Of a DNA stretch of 64,000 nucleotides, positions 1 to 10,900 are shown piece after piece. This stretch comes from Lodderomyces elongisporus (lineage: Eukaryota > Ascomycota > Pichiomycetes > Serinales > Debaryomycetaceae): the NCBI RefSeq assembly GCF_030384665.1, contig NC_083675.1:2228001-2292000 (forward strand). Reading direction: 5' to 3'. Every line of letters begins with the position of its first letter. The stretch's first letter is position 1. A model generated the notes under the pieces. The model was not told the DNA's origin, did not search any database, and saw only the letters and a program-made list of their open reading frames with translations. The translations under genes and the position numbers were made by a program.

Positions 1-332
1 AACATAAATTCTTTTGATCTGTGTATTCGCAGTGTCAAACGCCGCACATATTATTCTTTTAAAGTACTAGGATTCTCTACAAGTAACAATACTTATATAA
101 ATAGTAAAATAAGGATGTTTAAAATTATAAATCACGTGGCCTAGGTGATCTATGATAAAGTTTTTGCAACTGCTCTTTACCCATGAGTTATGAATTTGTA
201 TGTTGATTAAAGAAAACAGTTGTTGTTATTGGAAAAATTAAGACTTTCGAAACTTGCAATGAGTATTTGATTTTACTATCACGTGACTGTTTATTTGAGT
301 ATGTATTAGAACTTGCTCTTTTGAAATGGGAT

Positions 333-352
333 GGAACTTTTTCGAATGTTCT
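333..352. promoter_or_regulatory. Gap-type heat shock element (candidate)
   Basis: GAA at 334-336, GAA at 344-346 and TTC at 349-351 give the spacing nGAAn-(5 bp)-nGAAnnTTCn, the gap-type HSE recognised by Hsf1 in yeasts. It lies about 1 kb upstream of the HSP70 start codon. Spacing is read directly from the sequence; binding is inferred. Confidence 0.5.
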
Positions 353-627
353 TTTTCATTTTTTTTATTATTTTTTTTTTTCTGTTAGTGACAAAGGCAC
401 AAATGAGATGCATCAAAATCTTTTGTTTTTGTGGATATTTTTCATATAGACACACCCTCTCCTTTCTCTCTCACCTCTCTATAGGTTTTGTGTAAGTAAA
501 TTTTAACAACGAAAACTAAAGAGAGACATGGGATGGTGCGTGCCACAGAAAGAAGAAGGTCCACCACAAAACCGGAGCAGAGCAACCAAAAAATGCCTCT
601 GCCGCGACAATTTTTTTTTTTTCAGAG

Positions 628-672
628 GTTCTTTCAGGTTCTCTTGGGTTCTCTTGAGTTCTTCAACCTTCT
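628..672. promoter_or_regulatory. Step-type heat shock element array, five TTC units at 10-bp steps
   Basis: TTC triplets start at 629, 639, 649, 659 and 669, exactly 10 bp apart. This is the step-type HSE arrangement (nTTCn separated by 5 bp). Five in-phase units exceed the three usually needed. The array is about 690 bp upstream of the HSP70 ATG, so it would act as an upstream activating element for the SSA gene. Confidence 0.6.
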
Positions 673-1087
673 TTTTGTTTCGATTTTGTTAAATTTTGGG
701 GGGTGGGGGTGAGGTGAAGTGAGGAGCTCGTTCGCTCGTTCGCTTGCTTTGATCATACACTTTTTTTTGTAAGCCAATATGATGTATACAAGTATGTACG
801 AGATATTATAATTCCTTTTCCAATTAGTGTTCATAGGGAGTTTATGCGGACAGAGAGCAAACTACAACTTGTTCATCATCCACCCATATACCCAACCACT
901 TACAGTTCACAAACTATGAAATCAATTGGCTTCTTCTTTTTTTTTTTAAAAAAAAATTATTATTCTATTTATTTTATTATTATTTTTTTTTTAAATTGAT
1001 CTTCTATACTATTCCATTGGCGCTGATACTCAATAATAATTGTATGACGTGATAGCTGGGTACTTGTCTCTTACTAATTTGAAAAAT

Positions 1088-1096
1088 TATATATAA
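1088..1096 (+). promoter_or_regulatory. TATA box of the HSP70 gene (candidate)
   Basis: TATATATAA is followed by a CT-rich block (about 1097-1165), the usual order in strong yeast promoters. A second TATA-like motif lies at 1278-1285, only 70 bp from the ATG, and is less likely to be the functional one. Confidence 0.45.
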
Positions 1097-1355
1097 CCCC
1101 CCCTTTTTCTTCTCTCCATTCATCCTGTTCTCAAACCTCTCTCTTCCTCTTTTCTCTTTTTCTTTTAACCACTACTATACACATCTTCAATTGAATATAA
1201 GTTAATTTCCTTTACAGGCTAAAGATATAGAAATTAATCAAGTTTTAGTTGATCAATTGAGTATATAATAGACAACTTATAAATAATAAAAAAAAAAGCA
1301 AACACTTAATCAACCACCAAAACAGCACAAGCAATACAATTTACATATACACATA

Positions 1356-3299
1356 ATGTCTAAAGCAGTCGGAATTGATTTAGGTACTACATACTCCTGT
1401 GTGGCACACTTTGCCAATGACAGAGTTGAAATCATTGCCAATGACCAAGGTAACAGAACAACTCCATCTTTTGTTGCCTTTACTGACACCGAGAGATTGA
1501 TTGGTGATGCCGCTAAGAACCAAGCTGCTATGAACCCACAAAACACTGTTTTTGATGCTAAGCGTTTGATTGGTAGAAAGTTTAACGACCCTGAAGTGCA
1601 AAACGATGTTAAGCATTTCCCTTTTAAGGTTATCGACAAGGGCGGAAAGCCAAACATTGAAGTTGAATACAAGGGTGAGACCAAAGTGTTTACCCCAGAA
1701 GAAATCTCTTCAATGGTTTTGACCAAGATGAAGGAGACTGCTGAAGGTTTCTTGGGTACCAAGGTCAACGATGCAGTTGTCACCGTTCCAGCCTACTTTA
1801 ACGACTCACAAAGACAAGCCACCAAGGATGCTGGTTTGATTGCTGGTTTGAATGTCTTGAGAATTATTAACGAGCCAACCGCTGCTGCTATTGCTTACGG
1901 TTTGGACAAGAAGGGAACTAAAGGTGAACACAATGTCTTGATCTTTGACTTGGGTGGTGGTACTTTTGATGTCTCCCTCTTGGCCATTGATGAAGGTATC
2001 TTTGAAGTCAAGGCCACTGCTGGTGACACTCACTTGGGTGGTGAAGATTTCGACAATAGATTGGTTAATTTTTTCATCCAAGAATTCAAGAGAAAGAACA
2101 AGAAGGATATCTCTGGTAACCAAAGAGCCTTGAGAAGATTGAGAACTGCTTGTGAAAGAGCAAAGAGAACCTTGTCCTCATCTGCACAAACCTCAATTGA
2201 AATTGATTCATTATACGAAGGTATTGACTTTTACACTTCAATCACCAGAGCCAGATTCGAAGAATTGTGTGCTGACTTGTTCAGATCCACTTTGGACCCA
2301 GTTGAAAAAGTTTTGAAGGATGCCAAGATTGACAAGTCTCAAGTTGAAGAAATTGTCCTTGTTGGTGGTTCTACAAGAATTCCAAAAGTCCAAAAGTTGG
2401 TTTCTGACTTTTTCAATGGAAAAGAATTGAACAAGTCCATCAACCCAGATGAAGCCGTTGCTTATGGTGCTGCTGTGCAGGCCGCTATCTTGACTGGTGA
2501 CACCTCATCAAAGACCCAAGATATCTTGTTGTTAGATGTTGCTCCATTGTCATTGGGTATTGAGACCGCTGGTGGTATCATGACCAAGTTGATTCCAAGA
2601 AATGCAACTATTCCAACCAAAAAATCAGAAACTTTCTCTACTTATGCTGACAACCAACCAGGTGTCTTGATTCAAGTGTTTGAAGGTGAAAGAGCCCAAA
2701 CCAAGGACAACAACTTGTTGGGTAAATTCGAATTATCAGGTATCCCACCAGCACCAAGAGGTGTTCCACAAATTGAAGTTACCTTTGACATTGATGCCAA
2801 TGGTATCTTGAATGTCTCTGCTTTGGAGAAGGGTACTGGTAAGACACAAAAGATTACCATCACCAACGACAAGGGTAGATTGTCCAAGGAGGATATCGAG
2901 AGAATGGTTAATGAAGCTGAAAAGTATAAAGAAGATGACGAAAAAGAAGCTGCTAGAGTTCAAGCCAAGAACGGTTTGGAATCATATGCCTACTCTTTGA
3001 AGAACACCATCAGCGATGGTGAGTTGAAGGATAAGATTTCAGCCGACGACAAGGAGAAATTGACCAAGGCCATTGACGAAACCATCTCATGGTTGGACAA
3101 CTCCTCGGCTGCTTCTACCGAAGAGTACTCTGACAAGCACAAGGAGTTGGAATCTGTTGCTAACCCAATCATTAGTTCCGCATACCAAGGTGCAGGTGGT
3201 GCTCCAGGTGGCGCAGGTGGTTTCCCAGGTGGAGCCCCAGGTGGAGGTGCAGCCCCAGGTGCTGAATCAAGCGGCCCAACCGTTGAAGAGGTTGATTAA
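1356..3299 (+). CDS. SSA1/SSA2: Cytosolic HSP70 chaperone, SSA family
   Basis: ATP-dependent chaperone of the cytosol that binds exposed hydrophobic peptides and cooperates with J-proteins, nucleotide exchange factors and Hsp90. The 647 residues are full length. The N-terminal ATPase domain shows the [11 protein letters not shown] signature near residue 6, [12 protein letters not shown] near 197 and the third Hsp70 signature ([11 protein letters not shown]) near 336. The substrate-binding domain follows. The tail is rich in Gly, Ala and Pro (GGAP-type repeats) and ends in EEVD, which marks a cytosolic form that docks TPR co-chaperones; there is no ER or mitochondrial signal. CTG codons appear to be avoided, as expected for a highly expressed gene in this clade. 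Heat shock elements lie upstream. Whether it is the SSA1 or SSA2 paralogue cannot be decided here. Confidence 0.97.
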   Translation: MSKAVGIDLGTTYSCVAHFANDRVEIIANDQGNRTTPSFVAFTDTERLIGDAAKNQAAMNPQNTVFDAKRLIGRKFNDPEVQNDVKHFPFKVIDKGGKPNIEVEYKGETKVFTPEEISSMVLTKMKETAEGFLGTKVNDAVVTVPAYFNDSQRQATKDAGLIAGLNVLRIINEPTAAAIAYGLDKKGTKGEHNVLIFDLGGGTFDVSLLAIDEGIFEVKATAGDTHLGGEDFDNRLVNFFIQEFKRKNKKDISGNQRALRRLRTACERAKRTLSSSAQTSIEIDSLYEGIDFYTSITRARFEELCADLFRSTLDPVEKVLKDAKIDKSQVEEIVLVGGSTRIPKVQKLVSDFFNGKELNKSINPDEAVAYGAAVQAAILTGDTSSKTQDILLLDVAPLSLGIETAGGIMTKLIPRNATIPTKKSETFSTYADNQPGVLIQVFEGERAQTKDNNLLGKFELSGIPPAPRGVPQIEVTFDIDANGILNVSALEKGTGKTQKITITNDKGRLSKEDIERMVNEAEKYKEDDEKEAARVQAKNGLESYAYSLKNTISDGELKDKISADDKEKLTKAIDETISWLDNSSAASTEEYSDKHKELESVANPIISSAYQGAGGAPGGAGGFPGGAPGGGAAPGAESSGPTVEEVD

Positions 3300-3628
3300 A
3301 TGCGAAGATGAAGAAACCAAGAAAATAATAACAACAACAACAACAACAACAAAAACAAAGAAATGAAAGCAAAAAGTCCTGGTTGATCCAGCATTGCATA
3401 CTTTGTTGTTATCCTTTCCTCCGTTCCTTTTTTTTTTCTTTCTTTTCATATATACATATCATTTTACAAAATTAGCTTTATAGTATAGTTTTTTATATAC
3501 ATATTTTTTTAATTGTTTAAAATATCGATTCGTTTGTTTTTATATTCTTCCTTTGTTTCTTCGTTCCTTTTTTTTTCGTTGAAGGTTCCTATTAAAACTG
3601 GTAATTTATTTACTCTAGATTTTCTTGT
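3300..3628. other. Convergent intergenic region, HSP70 and exchanger 3' ends
   Basis: This is the shared 3' flank of two convergent genes. It contains a short CAA-repeat tract (about 3327-3356) and T-rich stretches. No gene is seen. Confidence 0.6.
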
Positions 3629-5740
3629 TTACACTAAAGAGGAGATACTTGCAATTACTACACATCCAACCCAGTTGCAAATTAAGATCTTACCAATCTT
3701 CTCATCAAGCATCCAATTGTTTCTTGGTACTTGTACACACAAGATGGCCATATTCCAGAAAAAGCCAAGCACCATTAGCCATAGTGTAGCACTCAGTCTT
3801 ATCTCCAATTCGCCACTTGTAGTACTGTCTCCTCCAAGTAAGATCCTATTCATACCCAAAGAACATAGAGCCAATAGTGGCCCTCCAAAACATGCAGAAA
3901 ATGCCATATTGGGAAATCCCATTCGGGCAATAGTATAGTTGGTAGCCATGTCACCTACACAGTTACCCAATGCAAAAAGAGTAATACCTAATAAATCATC
4001 ACTCAAGTTGTATATGGTTGAAATGGCATGTATGATCAAAACTATCTGAGATGCTATGGTGGATATCCAAGTAATTGAAAGGAGGAGTCCCAAAGCAGAT
4101 GTAATGTAGTTGATGATATTCATGCGATTTAGAAGCGAATGCGAAGCCAATATAGTGTCAGAAGTAACATCAGGATAGACCTTTTCAACAGTTAGAAATG
4201 CTATGCTTCCAAGTATGACCAGAAAAAGAACTTTTGCAAAAAAGTTCATGTCCATATTTAAAACGACCAACGTAAACATCCCCAATGCCGCTTGAATGGA
4301 AAGCCGCATCTTGTCCATTTCATAATCAAACGAGCCCAAATTATTATCTCCGTCATTATTATCACCAACATCATTATTATCATTGGTGTACTCACCTGAT
4401 TTAGCAAGATCATTCTGAATCATCGTATATGTTGCAAAATCTTGTATTGGTGTAGTGAGCTTTAAAAGGATCAGAATAGGAAGTTGTAGAACTATTTGCA
4501 CCTGATGCAAGCGGCTCTCACAATCTTCAAAACTTTGACGCAGTGGAAATAAAGACCAGAATAAACACTTCCATTTGTTTGCATTACTCTTGGAATTGAA
4601 AAAATCATCTACCGAGGCGCCTTCCCTAGAAACCAGCACCTCATCATCTAATTGGATCCTACCACGAAGATTCGAGTGTAGTGATAAATTCTGCACGAGC
4701 CTCTTTAAACCATAGGTACCAATATTAGCACCCATAATTTGGTCTTCATTATCATCATTATTGATATCATAATCATTATCGTCATCATCATCAAGGCTAT
4801 TTCCCCCCTGCGTAGAATCGTTGAACTCCTCAATAGTCACATCATCGATAGTTGGTAATCTCGAAGTGTGATCTAGGTATACATCATCTATTTCCTCTTC
4901 GACTCCTGGTTCAATCTCATTGTACTGTCCTCTTGACCTGCGGTCGCGTAATATGTTGTGAATCCTTGACTTTTGTCTTTTATGTGCATACAATGCAAAT
5001 GCAACGAATGCCACATACACCAATACCAAAGCAACGCAAAACATGGATTCCAAGCTACCCCAGAAGATGGCCATTGTAATTATTACATAAACTGTTATGT
5101 ACATAATAGTATCTCTAACGAATAGGTATTGAGGAACTCTGAACGGCTTTACAATTGCAATGCAACCAATAACACACGTGCTAATGAACAACGAGGCACC
5201 AAGCAACTCGGAGATGGCTAAATTGATCAGGCCCGATTTCATTGCTTCAAAAGTACCAAATATATCTGGTGCCCCATTTCCAAATGCAAGTATAGTTAGC
5301 CCAGCTAAGTTATCTGGCATTTTCAAGTGTGCCTTGGCAATCGTATGAAGATTGGGGCATAGGTATTCCAGTGCAGTATAGCCCAATGAAATAAAAAGCA
5401 CAAGGAGGATGCATATAAGGGGCAATATTGCCAATAGGGAAAATGATTGGAAATGACAGTAGTATAAACTGTAGTAATTGATCAATGACCCTTCCTCACG
5501 AGTACTGCAATTGTCTCGTACAAATTGACATCGATCTGACTTTTGGATTTGGTGGATATTATTGCATGTAGGTTCTGAATGATTCGACAAACTCAACCTA
5601 TTTATGGGGTTCAACACGTCAAATAACAATGGATGGATGACGGATGGATCTGCGGAAACATTGACATGATTTGATAGAACTGTGGAAAGTAGTGATAGCA
5701 GTAGAAACACATGTAGTTGCTTTATTTGTATCTTCACCAT
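3629..5740 (-). CDS. Sodium/calcium exchanger-family membrane protein, YDL206W/NCLX-like
   Basis: Predicted cation/Ca2+ antiporter of the NCX/CAX superfamily. The protein is 703 residues from the chosen ATG. An in-frame upstream ATG at 5833 would add 31 Lys-rich residues; I prefer 5740 because the protein then begins with a hydrophobic signal-like segment (LHVFLLLSLLSTVLS). Two clusters of membrane segments flank a long acidic, Asp/Asn-rich cytosolic loop. The duplicated alpha repeats are visible: GNGAPD near residue 153 and GNCVGD near 591, the ion-coordinating motifs of the NCKX/NCLX branch. S. cerevisiae YDL206W has the same layout and is little characterised. Location is inferred to be an internal (secretory or vacuolar) membrane. 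It converges on the HSP70 gene. Confidence 0.88.
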   Translation of the reverse strand: MVKIQIKQLHVFLLLSLLSTVLSNHVNVSADPSVIHPLLFDVLNPINRLSLSNHSEPTCNNIHQIQKSDRCQFVRDNCSTREEGSLINYYSLYYCHFQSFSLLAILPLICILLVLFISLGYTALEYLCPNLHTIAKAHLKMPDNLAGLTILAFGNGAPDIFGTFEAMKSGLINLAISELLGASLFISTCVIGCIAIVKPFRVPQYLFVRDTIMYITVYVIITMAIFWGSLESMFCVALVLVYVAFVAFALYAHKRQKSRIHNILRDRRSRGQYNEIEPGVEEEIDDVYLDHTSRLPTIDDVTIEEFNDSTQGGNSLDDDDDNDYDINNDDNEDQIMGANIGTYGLKRLVQNLSLHSNLRGRIQLDDEVLVSREGASVDDFFNSKSNANKWKCLFWSLFPLRQSFEDCESRLHQVQIVLQLPILILLKLTTPIQDFATYTMIQNDLAKSGEYTNDNNDVGDNNDGDNNLGSFDYEMDKMRLSIQAALGMFTLVVLNMDMNFFAKVLFLVILGSIAFLTVEKVYPDVTSDTILASHSLLNRMNIINYITSALGLLLSITWISTIASQIVLIIHAISTIYNLSDDLLGITLFALGNCVGDMATNYTIARMGFPNMAFSACFGGPLLALCSLGMNRILLGGDSTTSGELEIRLSATLWLMVLGFFWNMAILCVQVPRNNWMLDEKIGKILICNWVGCVVIASISSLV

Positions 5741-7130
5741 TTGTTTTTTCTTTTTAATTTTACTATTAATTATAATTTTAATAGTTTCTTTTTCTTTAAA
5801 TTCTTTATAAGTTTTCTTTTGTCTTTTGTTCACTATTGTTGTTATAATTCAGATCTACTAGGACAATTCCTTCTCAATTTATTTTCAATGTAACTTTGAA
5901 TTTACCTCTTTTTTTGAGTCGTTGCATATACAAGATAATTTGAATGAAGTATTTGTTTTGCGGAGACATATGAATCCTTTACATAAAAGGAAATGGCGTG
6001 CCAGTTTTGCCTACAAACACATATTGATAACAATTTCCTACTCTTCAACATCAGAGATGTATCAAGACAAAAGTGTTTACCTATCCGGTACATTATAGAA
6101 AGAGGTAAAACGAAAAAAAAATGAATGATAATAGTCTCAGTTTACGAAAAAATTTAAACACTGATTGTACCGTTTTAACCAGTCCTCTTGTGCAAAGACA
6201 TGTCGAGCCTTTCTCGATTCCTACAGCTTCAGAATTGAATACATAAACCTTCCTTATATATATATATCCTCAAAGAAATGTACCGCTGATCATTGCACCA
6301 CTCCCCATACGGACGCACGAAGGCAATTCCTTAGAGATGGAACATAAAAGTTCATCCAACAGATGGAGTGCTGCACCCAAGATCAATGGTTGTGATTTTA
6401 TTCTCCAGTCCACCGCAGAAAATTCTCTTCCACAACTCCGAAAAGTAAGCAAAAGAGAAATTTTACAACAATATCCGTATTGGTCATGGGTCAAGAATGC
6501 CACAAATATGGATTCAACCTCGAAAGAATGCTTTGACGTCGTGGATGGCTGTGAATATTTGCGTTAAAGAAGAGAAAAAGGAGAAAAAGAAAAAAGAAAA
6601 GAAAAGAAAAGAAAAGAAAGAGAAGAAAGAGAGATGAAATTTGAGCTTTATTTTTTTTTTCAGTTTTATATTCTAAATTTTTTTCTCTCTTTTTTTTTTT
6701 CCCTGGACTTGTGAAGGTGTTGGGGGGGGGGGGGGTGGGGTGATGGTTTTGAGCTGTGTAGGTAGTTGCGCACGACCACCTTTTTACGGAGATTGAGAAA
6801 ACAACTTTTGACATTAGTACAAACACAATTCGAGCTGATCAATGTTTTGATGAGCCATTACTCATTACCGTAAAGAGAAAGAAACAAAGACAAAAGAGGC
6901 TCCATCAGGTATTAGAAGATTTCAGTAGGTTACTAAGAAGCTGTATTACAAAAAAATTTAGTTTGATTGTGTTTAGTTCATACTCTCATCGATTTAACCT
7001 CTCTATTTACAAACTATTATAAGGCCCAAATAAATTTATAGTCACCACTTACAATACAACATGGCAAATGAGAACAAAAACCTAAAAAACCAAAAAAAAT
7101 AATAACAAAAATCAATGCCTTGTAAGTTTT
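5741..7130. other. 1.4-kb intergenic region, exchanger promoter and HSP10 3' flank
   Basis: No recognisable gene. Small open frames occur on both strands (for example 6337-6567, 76 codons, with a normal-looking composition), but none matches a family I know and they overlap each other antisense. Other content is a purine-rich GAAAA repeat (about 6580-6630) and a run of about 14 G at 6722-6735. The 5741-6000 part should hold the exchanger promoter. Confidence 0.5.
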
Positions 7131-7525
7131 TTACTCTTCAATCTTGGCCAAGAGTTCCTTGTCGGTGTACAACAAGTACTCATCCTCACCAACTTTGATT
7201 GGGTTACCACCGAATGATGGCAACAAAACCTTGTCACCTGCGCGGACTGAAACTGGGATGACCTCGCCTGTGGTAGTGTTTGTCATACCTGGACCAACAG
7301 CAATAACAGTCGCCTGGTTCAATTTCTCTTGGTTCTTCTCTGGGATGTAGATACCAGTCGAGGTCTTGGTGGCTGGCTTCAATCTTTGGACCAAGACTCT
7401 GTCAAACAATGGCTTTAAAGCTTGTGCTGATTTCAAAAAGGACTGTAAGATAAAAAAGAAGAAAAAAACTGGTTAGTATATTGATTCATTTATTTCGTTT
7501 GAAATGACCTAGCGTGACATACCAT
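7131..7525 (-). CDS. HSP10: Mitochondrial co-chaperonin Hsp10, two exons
   Basis: Lid of the mitochondrial Hsp60 folding chamber. Exon 1 is only the ATG (7523-7525). The intron (7443-7522) begins GTATGT, has TACTAAC at 7472-7478 and ends in a pyrimidine tract plus CAG. Exon 2 (7131-7442) starts SFLKSAQALKPLFDRVL, giving a 104-residue protein. The S. cerevisiae protein begins M-S-T-L-L-K-S-A-K, which supports the splice exactly. The mobile loop region (about residues 25-40, with TKTSTGIYIPEK) and the GNPIKVGEDEYLL strand are present. The extreme N-terminus serves as an uncleaved mitochondrial signal in this family. Without the intron the frame lacks an ATG. Paired heat-shock-like dyads lie about 250 bp upstream. 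Confidence 0.95.
7443..7522 (-). other. HSP10 intron (80 bp) directly after the start codon
   Basis: Reading on the minus strand: GTATGT donor, TACTAAC branch point at 7472-7478, T-rich tract, CAG acceptor at 7443-7445. It interrupts the frame immediately after ATG (phase 0). Confidence 0.93.
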
Positions 7526-7911
7526 TGTAAATGGATAAAACTATGATGAAGGGGAGATGGGGGGGGGGGGGGGCGAGGGGGAAAGTTGTGAGTTGTGATA
7601 GTATTTGGTTAGAAAAATGGAAAACTCAATAACAAGTTTATTTTTAAACTGTGGAGAGAAACCAGAATTTTTCATTTCCTCATGGAATTCTATCGAACTT
7701 ATAATGCACGGGTTTTCAGAACTACTTGGGCAATTTACACGACCCGACCATATTTTTGTCAACAAAAGACGTAGAAGATTCCGAGATTATTCCAGAAGAC
7801 TCGGAGTAACTAGAATAACTTTAATTGCAAAGAGCTACAAAAGCTACAAAAAATTACAAAATTATCTCAAAATTATTTCAAAATTATTCACGCTATATGC
7901 AACGACATATT
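7526..7911. other. HSP10 upstream region and UTP10 3' flank
   Basis: The 386 bp between the HSP10 start and the UTP10 stop includes a run of 15 G (7559-7573), the heat-shock-element-like dyads listed separately, and AT-rich repeats (near 7830-7890) close to the UTP10 stop. No gene is seen. Confidence 0.55.
7773..7798. promoter_or_regulatory. Paired heat-shock-element-like dyads upstream of HSP10
   Basis: GAA(7774)-ga-TTC(7779) and TTC(7790)-ca-GAA(7795) are two perfect nGAAnnTTCn/nTTCnnGAAn dyads. The spacing between them is 1 bp off the ideal 5-bp register, so this is an imperfect HSE. It lies about 250 bp upstream of the HSP10 ATG. Confidence 0.4.
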
Positions 7912-10900
7912 CTAGCTCAAATACCTATCCAATGGTTCACCCAAAACCTTTTCTATAACTCTTACCAATCCTTCTCTGACCTCGATTTCTACTGCCTCGT
8001 CATCATCTTCCAACAATTCTGCAATATGTGGAACCAAGATTGGCAAGTAAGAAAGCCACTGCTCTCCCATTTTTTGGAAAATAGATTTTAAAGTGCGGAT
8101 TGTCCAAATCTTTGTATTGGACAGGTTCTCGGTGTCATATGAAATAAATTTGACAAGTCCTTTTAATACAACCTCGCTGTGCTCCTTTGAGGAAATATCG
8201 GAAACAAAGTTTGTAATCGTCTTGACCAAGAATTTTCCAATAGACTCCTCGATATTTGAGAGTTGATCCAACAATGGCTGACAAATACTGTCGAATCTTC
8301 CTTGTTGAGACCAATACTCGTCTTGGTCAAATGTAAACGACAACGACAAAGAAATCAAGACAATTCTGCGTAAAGTTGTCGCATCCTTATTACCTTTATC
8401 CTCCTCACTGGCAAAGCTCTTCAAACATTCACTTGCAGCATCAACCAAATAGGAATAGTACGATGTAACTATACTCTTTAACAGTTCTTGCAATTTGTTG
8501 AAAAACCTGTAAAACGATAATAGTCTCGAAGTCTTGGCAACATCGTGGATGCTATTCTCACCATCAATGGCCCAACGCACCAAATTAGCAAATAACGGAC
8601 GGAAACTTTTATCGTTGAGTTTCATGACATAGGCAATAGCACACGAATGGAAAGAACTTTCCATACGATGAATAGTGTTGATATCGAATGGGTGGTCCAG
8701 TTTCTCGGAATAATCTCTAAACTCAAATGCTTGAATAAGCCATTTCATAAACACCGTTGCTTCTGAAATTGCCTCACGCTTCTCAAGTTTGTTGATGGTT
8801 GATTCCATACTGTTCAAATACAAACCAAGGCTAGCTGGGTTTTTACTCTGGTAAAATTGTCTTTGAGTCCAAACACTACAAAGCGATTTGAACACTTGAC
8901 CAATATTGACACGGTCAATGATCAAATTCATTATCGAAGATTTGATTTGTGATTCAGTAAGATCGCTGTTTAAAATAGTGAGGATGACGGAGTCCAATGT
9001 AGTGACCATAAAAGAAGGCATCTTCTTGATGTAGCAAGAAAGAAGCAACAATACGGATTCTTGAACAAGTTTTGAAGACTCATTTTGTTCATCTCTTCCA
9101 ATTTTAGTAGCTGAAATGGAGCGTGTTGTTGTTGCTGTTGCTGTTGTTGTTGTTGTTTGTTCCCAAATTTTCAAAGTCGGAGGAATAATCTTTGGAAAGA
9201 GACCAAGCGTTTTGATTCCGAGAACATTGACTATACTGACGATAGCACTGATCGAAGCAATGACAATTTCTGACTCACTACTAAGCAATCCTGAGGATGT
9301 GGTGATTACACCCAACGATTTTATCAAAACAGATGAAAATTTGGCTGTTAAACCAGCATCGACTCCGAGTTTCGAAGTAATCACTGCAAACAAGTTCAAG
9401 TACGCTTGTTGAAGTTCCAAATCAACATTTCTTTCAATACCTTTCAAAAGAACAATAAATAATTTATCCAAGTCACTGAAATTCTCAACAACACTCTCCA
9501 GGGTCAAGCTGATTTCATTTTCAAACTTTCTTGCTGCAAGCACAGCATAGTTCCTTCCTACTTTAATTGCTGTGTTGTCGCCAAGTTTATCAACATCCAA
9601 GAATTCTGTAATCGACTCAACAAATTTAACTACTGGAAGCAAATCAACCAAACTTGTCAACATAACGAAAAGCTCTGCGCTAATCTCTGGATGAGGTTCG
9701 GTATTGGTGTAGATATCTAATTCTGACAATGCAAAGCTCGTCATATGTCTGATCTGAGGTAAAACTAAAGTGTCGTTTTCAGATGATTCTTTCAAGGCTA
9801 TATCGATTCTGCTCTTGAGAGATGTAACATCAAAGTTGGCGGAGTCAAGTTCCAAAACAGAGTTGAGGTACTCGAGCAATGCATGCCTCTTTTTCAACAA
9901 CTCTTCAGTAGTAGAGTTTACAACTGCCAAACCAAATATCGGTCTAGATCTCAATTGGTCATAGATTTTAGAGTTTTCTTCTAACTGATGACGAGGAAGT
10001 TCATTCAAAAGGTTGCTAAATTGATCAAGTCCATTAAGTTGCGTCTCGACTGCAAAAGCCTTCAAGTATGCAGTGACAAATGTTTCAATATCGCGCATCT
10101 CCAGTGCATTCTTTTGCATCTTTGCTTGGTAATATTGTTCTCCAAGCAAATAAATCAAAATATGCATCGAGTTGGATGGTTTCAAGGTTTTTGTCAATGC
10201 CACAAATAAGCGCACACGACGATGACTTGGGATGTGCTTAAAAGCAGCGGTAAAGCTTGCTAACAAGAACTCAATTTCCGTAGTAAATGAGCCCGAGTTA
10301 GTCGAGGCCAATGCGGGAATAACTCTAGCAACTGTTTTTTGCAATGCATCATTTGAAAATTCGTCATCTTGTCTAATTGTATGTGCACCCATAAATGTAA
10401 AGATTGGCATTACCGAATGCAAGATAATTTCGGGAGCCAATGTTGCCAACTCTGAAATCACCAAAAGTAACCTATTTTGCACTTGTGGCGAAGACGAGTT
10501 ACGCAAAGAATTGACAATCAAATCAGCACGCACTGAGTTGGAGTCAAGCTGGTGCTTGTGATTGCTATTCTTCAACTCGGAAATACTCAATAACAAACAA
10601 GAAGCAAGCACTTCTTGTGCATAAAGTATAGGCAAGTTTCCATCATTACCCAAATAGTCCAAATCAGACAAGATCTTGAACAAAACCTTCAAGAGCTTGG
10701 GGTTGGCAATAGATGCTTTTCTTAAGTTGACTTCTAAAACTTCCAAGATTATAGAAAGTTTTCGCAAATGTTGCGAAGCCAAATTCGTCATATCCGATTT
10801 TGCCATTGCTTGCTTAGTTGAACTCGAAGATCTTCTGCGTCTCTTAACTACACCTTGCTCGGGCATTTGATCTCCAATCTTGACATTTTCGAGAATTTGA

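Larger units (their letters stand above)
1..1355. other. Intergenic region upstream of the SSA HSP70 gene
   Basis: No convincing gene is seen. The stretch holds two CACGTG boxes (133-138 and 280-285, the second within TCACGTGA), a gap-type heat shock element, a step-type heat shock element array, a G-rich patch near 700-727, a TATA box and a long CT-rich tract before the HSP70 start. A 60-codon open frame at 267-449 is AT-rich and looks fortuitous. The length and density of sites fit a strongly regulated promoter. Confidence 0.6.

Noticed and set aside
267..449. Short ORF in the HSP70 upstream region
   Set aside because: Phe/Leu-rich translation of T-rich DNA, overlapping a candidate heat shock element; no family resemblance.
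3513..3938. Forward ORF opposite the exchanger C-terminus
   Set aside because: Its coding part is the antisense of the exchanger transmembrane region; no homology of its own.
5741..5833. Start of the exchanger at the upstream ATG (5833)
   Set aside because: It would place 31 Lys-rich residues before a signal-like hydrophobic segment; the ATG at 5740 gives a normal N-terminus, though this is not proven.
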